DNA from: Planctomycetota bacterium
Lineage (GTDB): Bacteria > Planctomycetota > UBA8742 > UBA2392
Assembly (NCBI GenBank): GCA_019636195.1
Contig: JAHBYA010000012.1
Coordinates: 62,001 to 126,000, forward strand
Direction: 5' to 3'
DNA: 64,000 nt
The notes beneath the pieces are model-generated. The model made no database searches, had not been told where the DNA came from, and worked only from the letters and a program-made list of their open reading frames with translations. This document shows positions 63,169 to 64,000 of this stretch, one piece after another. Within the stretch, counting starts at the first letter, position 1. The number at the start of each line of letters is the position of its first letter. The translations under genes and the position numbers were made by a program.

Positions 63169-64000
63169 ATGACGGCACTGGTCTTTAGCGGCGCGCAGGT
63201 GTTTCACAACGGGCGATTTCAATCGTTGGAGGTCCGTTGTGACGGGCCCTACATCTCTGCCGTTGCCCCCCACGTGGACGCCACCGGCGCGCGCGTGATT
63301 GACGCTGCCGGCTTGCACCTGTTTCCGGGCATCATTGACGTGCAGGTACACTTCCGCGACCCCGGTCTTACGCACAAAGAAGACCTTGAGACCGCCAGCC
63401 GCGCCTGCGCCAAGGGCGGCGTCACCAGCTTTCTGGAAATGCCCAACACCCTGCCGCTGGCCACCACGCCGCGCGAAGTGGACAACAAGCTGGCAATCGC
63501 GGCCCGCAAGTCGCGTGTGAACTACGGCTTTTTCATCGGCGCCACCAACGACAATGTCAGCCAGCTTCAGATGGCGCGGCGCGTCTGCGGCATCAAGGTC
63601 TTCATGGGCGCTTCCACCGGCGACCTGCTGGTGGACAACCCCAAGTCACTCGAAGAAATCTTCCAGTTCACGGACAAGCGCCGCGTGATCGCCCTGCACG
63701 CCGAAGACGAAGCCTACCTCAAGTCCACCAAGGCCCAGTACAGCGGCACCGATACACTTTTGGCCTACACCCAATGGCGCAACGACGAAGCCGCCTGGCG
63801 AGCCACCGAAACCGCGGTAAAGCTCGCGCACAAGTACCAGCACCGCGCCCACATCCTGCACGTCAGCACCGCCCGTGAGTGCGCCCTGTTCAGGCGCGAC
63901 GACCCCTACGTCACCGCCGAGACGTCGCCGCACCACCTGCTGATGAACGTGCAGGACGACGCGCATCTGGGCACCTTGGCCAAGATGAACCCGCCACTGA
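63169..64000 (+). CDS. pyrC: Dihydroorotase, truncated at window edge
   Basis: An open frame from ATG at 63169 to the end of the window (277 codons, no stop). It closes the ring of carbamoyl aspartate in pyrimidine synthesis. The signature PGIIDVQVHFRDPGLTHKED is present, with Gln in place of the first His of the usual HxH; I recall the same Gln in Bacteroidetes-type dihydroorotases. Other ligands are visible: GIKVFMGAS (the carbamylated Lys position), ALHAEDEA, HILHVST and AETSPHHLL. The missing C-terminus should hold the last Asp. It is divergent from the kbl-like gene by about 104 bp. Confidence 0.88.
   Translation, partial: MTALVFSGAQVFHNGRFQSLEVRCDGPYISAVAPHVDATGARVIDAAGLHLFPGIIDVQVHFRDPGLTHKEDLETASRACAKGGVTSFLEMPNTLPLATTPREVDNKLAIAARKSRVNYGFFIGATNDNVSQLQMARRVCGIKVFMGASTGDLLVDNPKSLEEIFQFTDKRRVIALHAEDEAYLKSTKAQYSGTDTLLAYTQWRNDEAAWRATETAVKLAHKYQHRAHILHVSTARECALFRRDDPYVTAETSPHHLLMNVQDDAHLGTLAKMNPPL

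Overview
The window is a GC-rich, gene-dense bacterial chromosomal segment with no insertion sequence, prophage, plasmid gene or CRISPR array that I can recognise. The gene families point to a member of the Planctomycetota or a close relative. The signs are three large membrane Ser/Thr kinases with WD40 or TPR/PDZ sensor halves, an FHA protein, a giant alpha-2-macroglobulin, a Tricorn-type protease, a GEVED/choice-of-anchor D surface protein with a sorting-like tail, and an aerobic caa3 oxidase operon. This placement is inference from gene families; the window has no rRNA or other phylogenetic marker that I could compare.

Layout. 1-8.9 kb: a truncated secreted protein of unknown function (-) faces a 2120-residue alpha-2-macroglobulin-like protein (+). 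8.9-20.2 kb (-): two directly abutting genes for N-domain/kinase/TM/coiled-coil/WD40 proteins; their first 1877 bp appear identical and the remainder has diverged strongly. 20.3-22.7 kb (-): a PDZ/alpha-alpha-toroid secreted protein. 22.9-29.7 kb: type II NADH dehydrogenase, an AsmA-like protein, Lon protease, an FHA membrane protein and a DUF4240 protein. 29.8-30.4 kb: tRNA-Lys(TTT) followed by a 155-bp tandem repeat that carries the tRNA 3' end, then tRNA-Met(CAT) on the other strand. 30.4-36.8 kb: a multi-pass membrane protein coupled to a Tricorn-like protease (-), then a pair of paralogous membrane proteins and a type 2 asparaginase (+). 36.9-43.1 kb: tRNA-Arg(TCT), an SRAP-family protein lacking the usual Cys2, a large surface protein (-), an HTH/helical-repeat regulator and a Fur-family regulator. 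43.1-50 kb: a fused heme A synthase/heme O synthase (-) divergent from sco-coxB-coxA-coxC-coxD (A2-type caa3 oxidase). 50-57 kb: a HerA-like ATPase and a kinase-TPR-PDZ protein. 57-64 kb: an EEP-family phosphodiesterase, pyruvate phosphate dikinase, QueA, a small membrane protein, a Kbl-like PLP enzyme and a truncated dihydroorotase.

How the parts work together. NDH-2 and the caa3 oxidase, with SCO and the heme A synthases, are the two ends of an aerobic electron chain. The kinases and the FHA protein suggest Ser/Thr phosphorelay signalling across the membrane. Lon, Tricorn and asparaginase serve protein or peptide turnover, and A2M may trap proteases in the envelope.

The strongest unusual signals are the tRNA-Lys-derived tandem repeat (resembling in design the tyrT/rtT repeats of E. 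coli), the sharply bounded identical half of the two kinase genes, a recurring TANNNT-N6-ATG arrangement typical of leaderless transcripts at five starts, and an SRAP protein without its catalytic cysteine.
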